Positions 11,393 to 23,800 of a stretch of 64,000 nucleotides of DNA are shown one piece after another. Source of the DNA: Maratus speciosus (Eukaryota; Arthropoda; Arachnida; Araneae; Salticidae); assembly GCA_963932465.1 (NCBI GenBank), contig OZ010792.1, forward strand, positions 19,857,701 to 19,921,700, in the 5' to 3' direction. The position numbers and the translations under genes were made by a program. Each line of letters opens with the position of its first letter. Within the stretch, counting starts at the first letter, position 1. The notes beneath the pieces are model-generated. The model saw nothing but the letters and a program-made list of their open reading frames with translations. It searched no databases and was not told the DNA's origin.

Positions 11393-12036
11393 ATTTCTCG
11401 CCCATTTGGAAATTTACATCTAATATGATTTATTTACCAATTAGAATAATTGTGTTAAAAATAATCTACTGTTTTAAATTTACTTCAAGATTAATTTTCT
11501 CATTTAAAAATATTTTCTTACGTGGAAATGGTATTTTTGTTGTCATAATTTTTTTTTTTTTTTTTACGTTTCATGATTAATATATATAAGTAACGCGTAT
11601 TATATAAAATGGAAAATACTTTGATATATAAACAAAATAGCACTTTTAAAGGTGCACATGTTTCATTAAGAATAATGATTTTTTAACTACTCCAAAATTT
11701 TCCGAACAACTGCACGCCTTCTATGAGTCACGTGGTCTTGCGAGAGCCTATCGCGGTTAGATTTGTTGAGATTGCGCTCGCATCCAGTTGAAATTCATTT
11801 TAGCTTTCGTCAGTTGCTGCAACGCGGTTTACGCTTTGTTTGTATAGTAATTCGTAAATGGATATTCAGTGCGGCACCGCAAGCTGAGCTTTACTGGAAC
11901 TCGCGTTTAACGTTCCCTGTTGTCTTGCAAGTAAAAAGTACCAACTAAAGTGTCTGACATTTTCAAAATATTTTTTTCTAAGCTTAAATATTATTCCGTC
12001 TCAATCGGAGCGTACCTCAAATACTTTTTTTTTCAA

Positions 12037-12234
12037 CCCTTTGCGCTCGGCGTCTCTTACACAAATTTTATTCGATCGGCACCACTTTTTTAAAAGAAGT
12101 TTCGTTCAAGTACCCAATTTCAAAAATGCTCTGATTAAATAACATACATTTTATTTTCCTTTATTACTGGTGTCGAAAACAAATTTTGCAACGAAAGATT
12201 ATGTCTCCGCAGCGGAGCCCTCGAGTGCAAAGTC
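12037..12234. mobile_element. Degenerate TTAA-type MITE
   Basis: Left end CCCTTTGCGCTCGGCG after TCAA; right end (reverse complement) GACTTTGCACTCGAGG after TTAA. Internal GCACCACTTTTTT resembles the copy at 8780. A decayed member of that ~200-bp family. Confidence 0.5.
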
Positions 12235-12831
12235 TTAAAATACCACTGGAAACGCGGAATAATCCCAATTTCTGTTCACATACGATAGATTAATATATAT
12301 ATATATAGATACTTACTCAAAATGTAGCATAATTTAAATTTTTGATTTATCCGTAGCAGTAAAATTTCTTTTGATAAAAATAGGCAGACAAATATCACTT
12401 GGAGTATTTCAACAAAGCTGCGGGTTTCGCTACTATTTGATATTTTACATTCTTCATTAGAGGGCAACCTATTCTAAATTTTGTTTTTTTTTTATTTTTT
12501 GCAAAGTTTTTTTTAAAACATTAATTACGTTTTTAAGAAGACAAATATTTTACAAAGAATTTACTGACTTTGTTAAACTATGACAAATGCGTAGAAGAAT
12601 CATAACCACATTTAGTTTAGCATTTGTCCAAGTCTAAGTTATTCTTCAGTATCTTAACAATCATTTTTTTACATTTTTACTTTCTTCTATCTTCAATAGA
12701 AGAAAGTATTGAAATCGAAATTTTTTTCAATTTCCGGTTTTCCACGGATTTACACGTTTTAGGGGTCAGAGATCCCCCCAAAAATGATTATAGAAAATGT
12801 CTGTCTGTCCGTCTCTCCGTCTGTCTGTCGC

Positions 12832-13330
12832 CATTGTACCAGGAAAAAGTGTGGTAAGTTATGCATAGAATTGAATCAATTTTTCTTTTACGTTTTTGAC
12901 TATGGCAAGCAGGTCCTCCATTAATTTGGAAAAAAGTCGCCGGAAAGGGGCGCTGTAATAGCGACTTTTGTGCGATTTTGAATATTGTACCACCGAAAAG
13001 TGTATGAAGTTAGACATACAATTGAACCAAACATTTTTTTAAAGTTCTTGGCAATGGCAAGCAGGTCCTTCCTTAATTTGGAAAAAATCGCCGGAAGAGG
13101 GCGCTGTAATAGCGATTTTTGTGCGATTTTGAATATTGTACCATCGAAAAGTGTATGAAGTTAGACATACATTTGAACCAAACATTTTTTTAAGTTCTTG
13201 GCAATGGCAAGCAGGTCCTTCCTTAATTTGGAAAAAAATCGCCGGAAGGGGGCGCTGTAATAGCGATTTTTGTGCCATTTTGAATATTGTACCATCGAAA
13301 AGTGTATGAAGTTATGAATAGAATTGAACC
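12832..13330 (+). repeat. Tandem ~150-bp units of E1
   Basis: ATTGTACCA-CGAAAAGTGTATGAAG recurs about every 150 bp, followed by GGCAAGCAGGTCC, then TCGCCGGAA and GGCGCTGTAATAGCGA. The array resumes after E2 at 14231-14470. Open frames of ~80 residues on the minus strand are translations of this repeat, not genes. Confidence 0.85.
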
Positions 13331-13336
13331 AATTTT

Positions 13337-14230
13337 TTTCTTTCTTTTATATTCAATAGAAGAAAGTATTATAATCGAAATTTTTTCGACTTCCGGTTTT
13401 CGACGGATTTACCCGTTTTAGGGATCAGACATCCCCAAAAACATGTTTACAGAAAATGCCTGTCTGTCCGTGTGTCCGTCTGTCTGTCGCCATTGTACCA
13501 TCAAAATGTGTACGAAGTTATGCATAGAATTGAACCAAATTTTTATTTTAAGTTTTTGAATATTGCAAGCAGATCCTCCCTGAATTTGGAAAAAAATCGC
13601 CGGTAGGGGGCCCTGTAATAGCGATTTTCGTGCGATTTTGAATATTGTACCATCCAAAAGTGTATGAAGTTATGCATAGAATTGAACCAAATTTTTGTGT
13701 ACGTTTCTGGCTATGGCAAACAAGTCCTCCCTGAATTAAAAAAAAAAAATCTGCCGGAAGGGGGGCGCTGTAATAGTTTGTGCCATTTTCTTTATTGTAC
13801 AATCAAAAAGTGTATAAAATTATGAATACAATTGAACCAATTTTTTTACGCATGGCCAACAGGTCCTCCATGAATTTGGAAATATCGCGCGGTAAAGGGG
13901 CTCTGTAATAGCGATTTTTGTAAACTTTTCTTGATTTTTCGTAGGTCTATTGTCCATCGGCGGCTCGTGCAAAGGCGGGAACTCGCTTCCTGCTAAGCTG
14001 GCTATGCGCAAACGGCTGATAACAACAGAATAAGGAAAAACTATTAATTTTAACAAATATCATGATATTTTTTAGTTCGTTTAATTGACTGAAGCAGAAA
14101 TTTAAGATGAAAATGGAAGTTGGTATAGTATTGAACTAATAATATTGAAGTCTTAACATGTGTGACTAGTTTTTGAAATATTAAGATGTATAAGATAGAA
14201 GAAAGTTTTGGAATTGGCACATACAACTAG
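13337..14230 (+). mobile_element. Helentron-like element E2, nested in E1
   Basis: Has its own 5' end (hairpin remnant, AATAGAAGAAAGTATT), GTCY tract (13459-13489), tandem units and 3' end (GATAGAAGAAAGTTTTGG then CTAG at 14227-14230, followed by T). It lies in the T-run of one E1 unit: E1 reads GAATTGAACCAA-TTTTT before it and TTTGTTTATGTTTTTGG after. A T-T target fits Helentrons. Confidence 0.7.
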
Positions 14231-15835
14231 TTTGTTTATGTTTTTGGTCATGGCAAGAAGGTCCTTCCTGAATCTGGAACAATTTCGCTGGAAGGAGGAG
14301 CTGTAATAGCGATGTTTGTACCATTTTCAATAATGTTCCATCGAAAAGTGTGTGAAGTTGCATAGAATCGAACCAAATTTTTTGTGTATGTTTTTGACCA
14401 TGACAAGAAGGTCCTCCCTGAATTTAGAAAAATTCCACCGGAAGGTGGCACTGTAATAGCGATTTTTGTGTAATCTTAATTTTTCGTAGCTTTATTGTAC
14501 ACCAGTGGCTCGTGAATCGGCGGGAACTTCCCATCCTGATAAGCCGACTATTCGCGACTATTCGTGATTTTAATAAATATCATGATCGCGATTAACTCGT
14601 TTTTACTCCAATTAATTGACTGAAGCAGAAATTTAAGACGAAAGTCACAGTTGATATACTATTGAACTAATAAAAATGAAATATTGACATTTGTAACAAC
14701 ATCTTGAAATATTAAAATATATGAGATAAAAGAAAGTTTTGGGACTGGCACATCCAACTAGTTTTTTTTTTTTTTTTTTTATGAAATTCATTTTTGAAAA
14801 GTGCAATAAGCTAATTTCTTCAGGTATATCGAAGAAAACTGGATAGTTTCTTAGTTAAAGCATATTCTATTATATTTTCTACTTGAAAAAAATACTTCTT
14901 AATGACCAATAAAAAAAAGTGTATTCTTATCATAATACTTCCGCCGCCATTGACTTCTGGATTTTTCTTCTACGTGTTAAACCACCCATGTCCATATTTC
15001 GATATAATAAGGAAAAGTTGCAGAATGCCAGATAGTAAATTACATCTTTTTCTCTTTAGTTTTCCCTTTCTATAGCGAAATAAAAATGAGGATTTCGAAG
15101 ACATCAGTCACGAAGTGACCTTTTATCGCAGTTTTTGGAGTGCAAGCTACTGTCTTTAAAAGCTATTTTTATACTCGTTTAGTTTCTCAACCTGATATTT
15201 GTATGCTAAGACGGAATTTTGCAATCGGTTTTTAGCCCTTTTCTTGAAGGGCTAAAAGTATTCAAATTATATACAAAGCTGTGTTTTCGATGACAATACG
15301 ACCCATATTACTTACACATCATACGTAGCATAGGGTAAGGCTTGTAATCGTTTTAAAAATCGAAATTTTTTTTGACGGATTTACACGTTTTAGACACTGG
15401 AGATTCCAAAGAAAACGTCACGTTAAAAAAAAAAATAATAATAAATAAAAAAAAAAATTGCCGCCCGTCTTTGTGATGTGTGTGTGCCTGCAAACGCTGT
15501 ATATCCCGAACAAATTGAGATAGAGACTTGAAATTTGGTCTGTACTTAAGCCCATTAAATGTGAGTAACCTCGATTGTCCGGAACTATATTTTTCGGACT
15601 CTCGAAATATTCATTCTGATAAAAGGTATATAAAAATTTTCGAAATTGTTTATTTTAAGCAGCGAATATAAAAACAATAAAAAACAATTTTTTTCTTAAA
15701 GAATGAAGTGGTCGGATAATTAGTAGCCGAGATATTTGTAATCGTTTTTTTTCACAGTCTTCGATTTTTCACGGTCCTGTATTTCATTCAAATTTCAATT
15801 CAAAGATATATTTTAATTGGAAATGACACGCTTAA

Positions 15836-16045
15836 CCCTTTCCGGCGCGGAGTAATTCTATTTATAAACTGATGAAATAATGGACTGGCACCAAAATTTA
15901 TAAACGAATTTATTAGAAAATACGAACTTGCTTATTTTCACGTACATTATAAAAGAAAAATTTCAATTATATATTCTTGGTGCTGTTTGTCAGTTTTGGA
16001 ATTAAAATTAGGTGTCCTTTTATAAGGACACCGCCCTCGAAAGGG
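15836..16045. mobile_element. TTAA-flanked MITE
   Basis: TTAA at 15832-15835 and 16046-16049. Inverted ends CCCTTTCCGGCGC and CCCTTTCGAGGGCGG. Same family or superfamily as 8780-8981. No coding capacity. Confidence 0.75.
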
Positions 16046-16121
16046 TTAATCCGACGCAGTAAATTGTTAGTTATATGATTATCATTTTTGGAGTTACAAG
16101 TATGTTTCTTTTACGCAATTC

Positions 16122-16419
16122 GGTACTACTCGATTATCCCCTCGACCCAAAAACTATCGCCAAACTATAAGATTAAATGCCAATAATGGCTTATCGTAAA
16201 TGTCACATTCACTTGACATTAAACATATTACACGTGTTTGTTGCGTCATCAAGTGATTTTTAATTCGACGTTTTATTTGTATTTTCATTAATCTTTTACT
16301 AATTTATTTGTTCTTTCGTTATTTAAAATAAAAATTATGCCAATTTGTATAATTTTGCGAGTAGTTTCGCGATTTATATAATTTATCGAAGTGGATCGAC
16401 GGGATAATGAAGTAGTACC
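16122..16419. mobile_element. MITE family A, full-length copy
   Basis: Inverted ends GGTACTACTCGATTATCCCC and (reverse complement) GGTACTACTTCATTATCCCG, extending to TCGACCCA/TCGATCCA. The body holds GCCAAACTATAAGATTAAAT on the left and a repeated TATAATTT-GCGA motif on the right. Partial copies are at 28815, 39579 and 41696, and a rearranged copy at 39052. No clear target duplication. Confidence 0.8.
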
Positions 16420-16556
16420 CTCAATTCAGAAACAGAGCACTACCATGTATTAAAAATATTTAAATATACGTTTAAATTGTATTTTGGAATTGCAATGCAT
16501 TTTATAAATAGTTTAGACATGTTTTATTTTCATATTTTATATTATGCATATCCATA

Positions 16557-17026
16557 ATGGGTAAGTATTACGGTGGCCCCAACGACTTGTTTGTCTCCGA
16601 TAACGGGCCATGTTACCGGTCCTGTCGAGGTAATGTTCTCATAGAAGAATGGACCAAGGATCATTTCCGATATGAAACAACACCAAACAGACGCAGCTTT
16701 GGTGAATGTAAGGGGATTCCTTTGAATGCATTTGGTGATTTGTTATCCAAATTCGGCAGTTTTGGGTATTTACAGCTCCTTTCAGGTACTAGTAGTCCTC
16801 GTTCTCCCCATAAGATTTTCCATGGCTGGCCAAGCATCATCCATTCTGGAAAGAAATGTGAGGGCAAAATTCAATCGCTTATCATGGTCGGTGCGACGCA
16901 AGGTTATTAGACATATAGGTTGGCTCGTCACTAAGGACGCTGCTCCGCCCACTCTCGTTGCTATGAGGGGTCATACGTCACAAGAATCCCAGAAGCACAT
17001 TTCCCTATCTGCCGTAAGAATAAAAT
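16557..17026 (+). pseudogene. Tc1-like transposase remnant (C-terminal)
   Basis: The frame from 16557 reads LFVSDNGPCYRSC then VLIEEW, which resembles the second catalytic-Asp region of Tc1-like DDE transposases (…DNAPCHRS…). Further on, PLNAFGDLL resembles the degenerate NP-E--W region. In another frame SWSVRRK and LVAMRGHTS resemble the C-terminal end. The reading shifts frame at least once, so the copy is dead. N-terminal DNA-binding domains are not recognisable upstream. A chance open frame is possible but the order of motifs argues against it. Confidence 0.5.
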
Positions 17027-17029
17027 AGG

Positions 17030-17458
17030 AGTTTCGATTTATTAAAAATTGTACAAACTTTCATTTTTCAAATGCTAAGACCCACATTTGACAGTTTATT
17101 TTACTTGAGTAAAGTATCTAGGTAAAGCATGTAGTTTATATATTTTTTCTTAAATCTTCATCGAGTTCTGGGTTCAAAGTTTGAGGATGCGAAAGTTAAA
17201 CTTACGTGGCAAATTTTAATTTATAGCTTCCCAAAAAATCGGCCGATTGAATTTTTTTTCTCTTTTAATAAGATGCAATGAGTGGGCCCAGACATAATCT
17301 AGGCATTCCTTTTATTCAAAAACACATTTATATTTATAAAAATTATTATAAGTGCATATTTAAAAATATTAAGGTATCCAGCTCGGGCTTACCAGATTAG
17401 TCCATAGGTAAAAATCATTTTTTAAATTGAAAATTCTAAATACATTTTTTACATTTAA

Positions 17459-17501
<43 letters not shown>

Positions 17502-18383
17502 TTAGATTGCCCACTGACAACACCAAAAAGCATTTTTATATTAAAAATATCAGTAATGTATTCAAATAAGTTTTGAAATTTATTAAAAGCGATATTTTAT
17601 TAAATGCATGTCCGCAGTTAATAGCCGAAGAAATCACCAAAAATTTCACAACTTAGAGCAGCCTTTTTAATTTTTATTTTTTCAGTGGTTTAAGCGCGTA
17701 GTTCAGTTGCATGTCTGCTAAATTTGTGTTTTTTTATATTATTTTATATATTGATGAAATTTTAATTTCGTTATGGAATATTAACCGGAAATAAATCCTG
17801 AACTATTTATAGTGTTTTAAGTGCAAACGGATTAAAGTTTCGTAATCGGGCTGCACGCGATGAACCTAGATTTTAATAAAAATCACTCTTAAAAGTTATT
17901 TTAAAAACCATAAATAAAAAATACAAATAAACAAATAAAAATATGAATAAACGAGGAAATTGAAATACAGTTTTGAAATAAATTCTATTTCAAAGAACTT
18001 TTTCTTCCCGATTCGGCAGTGTAAAAATTGAAAATGTTGCGATGTTTAGAAGTTATATAAATCTATATATATATATATATATATATATATAGCAGTAAAA
18101 GTGAAACTTATTGGTCAGGTGTTGACACTGCCAATATGATGTAAATATTATTCACGGGCATGTTTTTTGTTTTGAAATATAAAATTCTAAAATGATTCTA
18201 AGCAAACAGAAAATAAAAATTTCGTAATAGAGATTGTGTAGCAAATAAAATAAGAAAAACTATTTTGTAGTTGTCTTTATTATAGAAAATAAAATATTTT
18301 ATGTTGTAAATAATATCTGAATACTTGAAATATTGTAAATATGTTTTTTTTATATAATTATTGGTATATATTTTTAACAACAG

Positions 18384-18433
<50 letters not shown>

Positions 18434-19490
18434 TGGTATTATTAGTTATTGAGAGAACTAATTTCTCCCCCCCCCCTCCCCTTATTTGTATCAGCCTTTG
18501 GAAATAGCCAATTCTTGGTTTTAAAGAACCCTGTAAAATTGTACTATGCATTTTCCATAAATATTTTTTTAAAGAATAATAATTTCATATGTTGTATATA
18601 TATTTTTTTATGTTTTTCACAATTTAAAAATATTTAAAAATGTATTAGGTTATACGCAATTCTGAGAAATTACTATTTTGTTCTTTTCTAATTTGTAGAA
18701 TTTTTATATTAAAACGTACATTTTAATTAAATGAATTAAAGTTGCAACCCACTATTTTAATAATTTAATAAATAATCCAAAAGAAAAATTTGGAAATAGG
18801 CAATTTATATTTAATATATATATACTAATAGCATAATTGTCTGAGCGAAGCAAAGGCTAATACTCAGCGAAATATTACTGTCCGGACACTTTACTACTAC
18901 GATGGATATTAACGCCATGTCCTACTAAAAAAAAAGCCTAATAAAAACCTTTCGTCAAGCATAACTCAAAAAATATTTGTCGGATTTCGTTTCTGATTAC
19001 ACCAGAATGTACCTATGAGGGTCGCCTACTGAATGCACCTACTATGAAAAATAAATTCCAAACCGTTTAAAAATTATATAGAAAAAACTCTTAAAAAAGC
19101 ACAATTTATCTGCATACGTCACAGAAATTTGGTGTGCGTCACTTTCACCGGTTGATGTTTTCGTAGACAACTGGTTTGAACACATGGAGCAAATAAAAAA
19201 AAATACGCACGCAGTAATATTGAATAGATCATTTTCAACCACGTGATCACAAACCTTGCAACAACCCGTGGCAACCAGTTTTGGTGGGCAAACAAATAAT
19301 AATACAGTATTTCGTACCACGGTGGCCTTTTTTAGCCTGTTGTATAAAATCTGACATGTTGTATGACATACAATTGTGGATGATTAAAACAAAAGACATG
19401 AGTGTTTATTGATCCAGGAGGTTATCTTTCTCTGGATGTCTGTCTGTCTATCATACAGCATGCAATTTTCTTGTAAAGGATGATATTACT
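17030..19490. other. Non-coding sequence with TA microsatellites
   Basis: Very AT-rich. Contains (TA)n tracts at about 17460-17500, 18062-18092 and 18386-18432. No gene or bounded mobile element that I can support. Confidence 0.5.
18386..18432. repeat. (TA)n microsatellite
   Basis: About 47 bp of uninterrupted TA dinucleotides. It accounts for the Ile/Tyr run in the minus-strand open frame that crosses it, which is not a gene. Confidence 0.95.
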
Positions 19491-19493
19491 ATG

Positions 19494-19838
19494 CAGTAAA
19501 ACCTCCATAACGGACACACCCGATTAGTGGACACCTCTATTTAGCGGGCATTTTTTCGATTGCCAACCCTTAAATAACTGTACATTTTTTGCTCTCAGTA
19601 GCGGATACCTCCAAATAGAGGACAAATTCCGCCCTCCCGAGGTGTTCGCTATTCAGAAATTTTACTGGTAAAACCTCCATAGCGGACACACCCGATTAGC
19701 GGATACCTCTATTAAGCGGACATTTTTTCGATTACCAACGCTTAAATAACTGTACATGTTTACTCTCAGTAGCGGTCACCTTTAAATAGAGGACAAATTC
19801 TGCATTCTCAGGGTGTCCGCTATTCAGAGGTTTTACTG
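19494..19838. mobile_element. Pogo-like MITE, tandem dimer
   Basis: Starts CAGTAAAACCTCCATAACGG and ends with the inverse GAGGTTTTACTG. An internal end-to-start joint (TTTTACTGGTAAAACC, about 19660-19675) shows two ~172-bp copies fused through shared terminal bases. CAGT-type inverted ends resemble pogo/Tigger termini (inference). A degenerate relative lies at 21425-21610. Confidence 0.75.
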
Positions 19839-20059
19839 TATATAATATTGATAATTATTTTACAGGGCCGCACAAAAGAATAAGAATATATGAAACGAAT
19901 ATAAACTAAATTCGGGATTGGTAGATCGCTGATGGTAATGTAATTTTAGGATGTTGTTACAGTCATCCGCAGCATGTTTTTAGAGTTTCGTTCATCTAAC
20001 GAAACCCTACCTGTCTCACTCCTTTGTCTGCCTGTTTGTCCGTCTGTCACAGAGCCCGT

Positions 20060-20810
20060 TCTCAGAAACTATATATGTCGGAGACTTGAAAATTTGCATA
20101 CTTATAGCTGAACACCACACATCAAACGGCAAATAATAAAATTTTGAAAAAGTCTAATATTTAACCCTCTGGGCTCTAACTTGTGTATTTTAAGCAATTT
20201 TTCTAACTCAGCCCCTAATTTAATTAAGTTGGAGACATGAAATTTTGCATACTTATAGCTGAACATCTCACATCAAACGACAAATAATAAAATTTTGAAA
20301 AAGGCTTAATATTTAACCCTTTCGGCTCTAACTTGTGTATTTAAGGCAATTTTTCTAACTCAGCCCCAAATTAAGTTGGAGACATGAAAGTTTGCATACT
20401 TATACCTGAACACTTGCGATAACACGATAAATCATAAAATTTTGAAAAAGTCATATTTAACCCTCCGGTCTCAAACTTCTGTATTTTAAGCAATATTTCT
20501 AACTCAGCCCCTAATTAAGTTGGAGGCATGACATTTTGCATACTTATAGCTGAACACCTCACATCAAACGACAAATAATAAAATTTTTAAAAAGTCTAAT
20601 ATTTAACCCTCTGGGCTCTAACTTGTGTGTTTTAAACACTTTTTCTAACTCAGCCCCTAATTAAGTTGGAGACATGAAATTTCGCATACTTATAGCTGAA
20701 ATCCTCCCATCAAACGACAAATAATAAAATTTTGAAAAATGTCTGATATTTAACCCTCTGGGATCTAACTTATGTATTTTAAGCAATTTTTCTAACTCAT
20801 CCCCTAACTA
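20060..20810 (+). repeat. ~147-bp tandem array, left part
   Basis: The motif CATACTTATAGCTGAACAC (with variants) recurs at about 147-bp spacing, followed by ATAATAAAATTTTGAAAAA and TTTAACCCTCTGGG. About five units. Continues at 23996-24670 with five more. Confidence 0.9.
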
Positions 20811-23800
20811 CACTGTAAATTAAAATGTCTGAAATTCAGTCACTTAAGTGTCTGAAACGGAGTGTTCAATTTTCAGACATTTTAAAATGTCTGAATTTTT
20901 TCAGACACTTTTTGCGACTGAATTTCAGACACTTGAAACGTCTGAATCGCAGACATTTTTTGTAAGCATTTTATGTAGCCATGTTTGACCACGCTGAATA
21001 CTGGGAAAATATCTGGCCGTTGTCCTGCCCCCTCTACCCCCATACCGCCTGATTTTCTGGTGCTCCCAATTTTAGTATGCAATTTTCATAAAGCTGATAA
21101 TTTAAATCTTTTACGACATTGTACTAATTATAATGAGTATTTTGTTTCAGGAGTAGAATAAGATTAAAAAGAGAAAATATTTATCTAAATATTAGATTTT
21201 TTAAAATTTTGTTTTTAATCTTACTTTACTTTAAAAGTTCAAAATATTGATTATAATCAGTACAATTTCGAAACAGATTTAAAATATAAGCTTCGCAAAT
21301 ATTGCACATGAAATTTGGGGGAACTAAAATCGTAAGAGAACGGGGCACTACCCATGCTTTAATCAAGGAGTCCTTTTGCAAAAAATGCAACCCTGCAGTA
21401 TTGTTAGCTAAATACAGATGCCCGGTATTCGGGAATATCCGTTATGGAGGTTAATGGACATTCCCGAATAGCGGATACTTCGATTTAGCGAATACTTTTT
21501 TGATCCGCAAGGCATACATATTTGTATTATTTTTACCTCACAAAAGCAGGCATCTCCGATTATCCGACAAATTTCGCGGTCCCGAAGTGTCCGCTATTAA
21601 GGGTTTTTAAGGTATATGGATATATATATATATTTTTTTTTTTTTTTTAATCTTGTCCTACTCTAAAAGTTCAAAATATTTATCATAGTCGGTGGAATGT
21701 CGAAAGAGATTTAAAAAATCCCGTGTACGCGAAAATGGGCAAGAAAATCCCCCTCCCGTCCCGCCCCCCAAAAAAGGAAAATTCATATAATTCAAAAATT
21801 AGATTTTGCCCCATAGGCAATTTTACATATGCATCAGATGATAATCACAACAGCTATATAACCATGAGTAGATAATAAAATAGTAAATAAATATTCTATT
21901 TTAATAGCATTGAGGAAAAAAAAAATTACTTCTAATTTCAAAACTTAGCCATTTTTGTATTTGTCATTTAAGTACATATAAATAAAATAGTTAAGTCATT
22001 TTAAGTAGTAAACATGTGTAATATTTTTTTTTCTTTTTAAATATGTGGTAATTTGTCATGCTTAGTTAAAAGTAAACACCAGTTTGGTATCTAATTTTAT
22101 ATATCATTCTTCGGAATATGTATATAATTTTCTTTAAACATATTCCGTATTCAATTTAAAATTTTCACCCGCTATTGCTTAAAAATGTATATCATTATTA
22201 TTCTTTTTTATGGAACAACACGATATAAGTTATATTTAATTTATTTTATTTTTTATTCCTGTAAAATTTGTATCCTTTGAATATGAGCTAAATAGATTTT
22301 ATATATTTGATAAGAAAATAATGATCTAAGAAATAGAAAAAAAAAAAACAAAAAACAGAAGAAAATAGAAAGTAAAAAAAAAAAAAAAAAAAAATACATC
22401 AGACAGTATACGTACTATTCTTAATTGTTTGAAAAACGTTTTGAACATAAAAAAGCAGTTATTAAATAAATGGCTTAAAAATATATTTAATACTGTATCA
22501 TATAAGTAAATACGAACTTTTAAAAATATAAGGCAGTTTTATACATAAACTTCATATCAAGGCATAAACAACTCTTTATTTATGTCTAAATTATCATGTG
22601 TAATTTTTTTTAGTGCCAACAATTACTTGTACCAGAACCGTTGCAAATTCGATTGCAGTAAAAGGAAATTTAATAATTATTTCTCGCATTACTCAATTTT
22701 AAAAATTTTAAATCATGAACAAAATATCGCAAAAAAATGCTTGCATATAAATTACAAAAATTAATATACCAATTTAAAAAACACAAAAAATATTAATTAA
22801 ACTTTATAATTATACTGCTAAACAGCAACGTAAACTGCAAAATATGAATAAAATGTTTCTCCGTTTGTTTAATGTTTCGAAAATTTTACTGGATGATATA
22901 AAAAATTCATATTATTTTTAGAAATTTGGTAAATGTTAAATCTGAAACATTGGATATCAAAATTTACGATTTTCAATAATAAATTAAAAAATCAATAAGA
23001 ATAAATCTTTCCGTGATTAAAAACTGCAATATATACAGTCAAATTTCACAATATTAATGCTTTTTTTCAATCTGAAAACTTTTCCTAATATCATAATAAT
23101 ATGAATCATCATATTTAGCTCCAAAATAATAATAATAACAAAAAATAAAATACATGCCTGATGTCATATACTACAAGCGTTTATAGTCAGTAAACAGTAA
23201 AAAACATAGAATAAACACAGTTACAAATGGCTTCAATTTAATGTTTTTATCTCTGATAAATGAAGCGATGAATCATTCAACTTTTCAAACCTATGTTGCA
23301 AGTTTTGTTTTTGAGCAAAGACAAATTATAATTATTTCACATCACCCTATCGAAAATGAAGATTAAACTATCACTCATTCGTTTATTTACAAATGTCAAG
23401 CAAATAGAATTACAGCATTGCTATTTAATTTTCAAAACAATTATATTTCATTCCGTTACATTAAGAAGGCATATAACAGACGACCGTTAGTGAAATCAAA
23501 AATTTAGCATTAAACTATAGAAAAGAGATAAATTTTTATAAACGATTTCACTCATATTCAAAGGCGTAGAAATCTATCGGAATAAAATATTAGAATTAAA
23601 TATGACTTACTCGTTCGTTCTATAAACACCCAGATTAACACATATCCTTTTAATCCAAGCAATGGCGGCGGTGAAAATTTAATTCTTTCTGTTCTTATCT
23701 CATGAAGGTGCTGTAGATGACACGCGCGGAAATCAGCGTTCTGATTGGCTGTTAAGAATAGTACCAAAGATGATGTTTAACTATCGCTTGGAGCGTACCG

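Larger units (their letters stand above)
12677..14761 (+). mobile_element. Helentron-like element E1 with nested copy E2
   Basis: The 5' end is a 13-bp hairpin (TACTTTCTTCTAT / ATAGAAGAAAGTA, 12677-12708). Then comes a conserved CGGATTTACACGTTTTAGGG block, a GTCT/GTCC microsatellite (12798-12831) and tandem units of ~150 bp. The 3' end carries the subterminal ATAAAAGAAAGTTTTGGGA, a short decayed hairpin and CTAG followed by T. This is the known Helentron/HINE order. E2 (13337-14230) sits inside. No coding capacity. Confidence 0.75.

Noticed and set aside
11290..11580. 96-residue plus-strand frame
   Set aside because: It reads through the SINE copy (11319-11392) and a T-rich tract; no independent coding evidence.
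13039..14451. Series of 60-84-residue minus-strand frames with similar sequences
   Set aside because: They are translations of the tandem units in E1/E2 (LPAIFFQIKEGPACH-type repeats), shifted in frame and without start or splice context.
18198..18551. 117-residue minus-strand frame with an Ile/Tyr run
   Set aside because: Produced by the (TA)n microsatellite; no other coding character.
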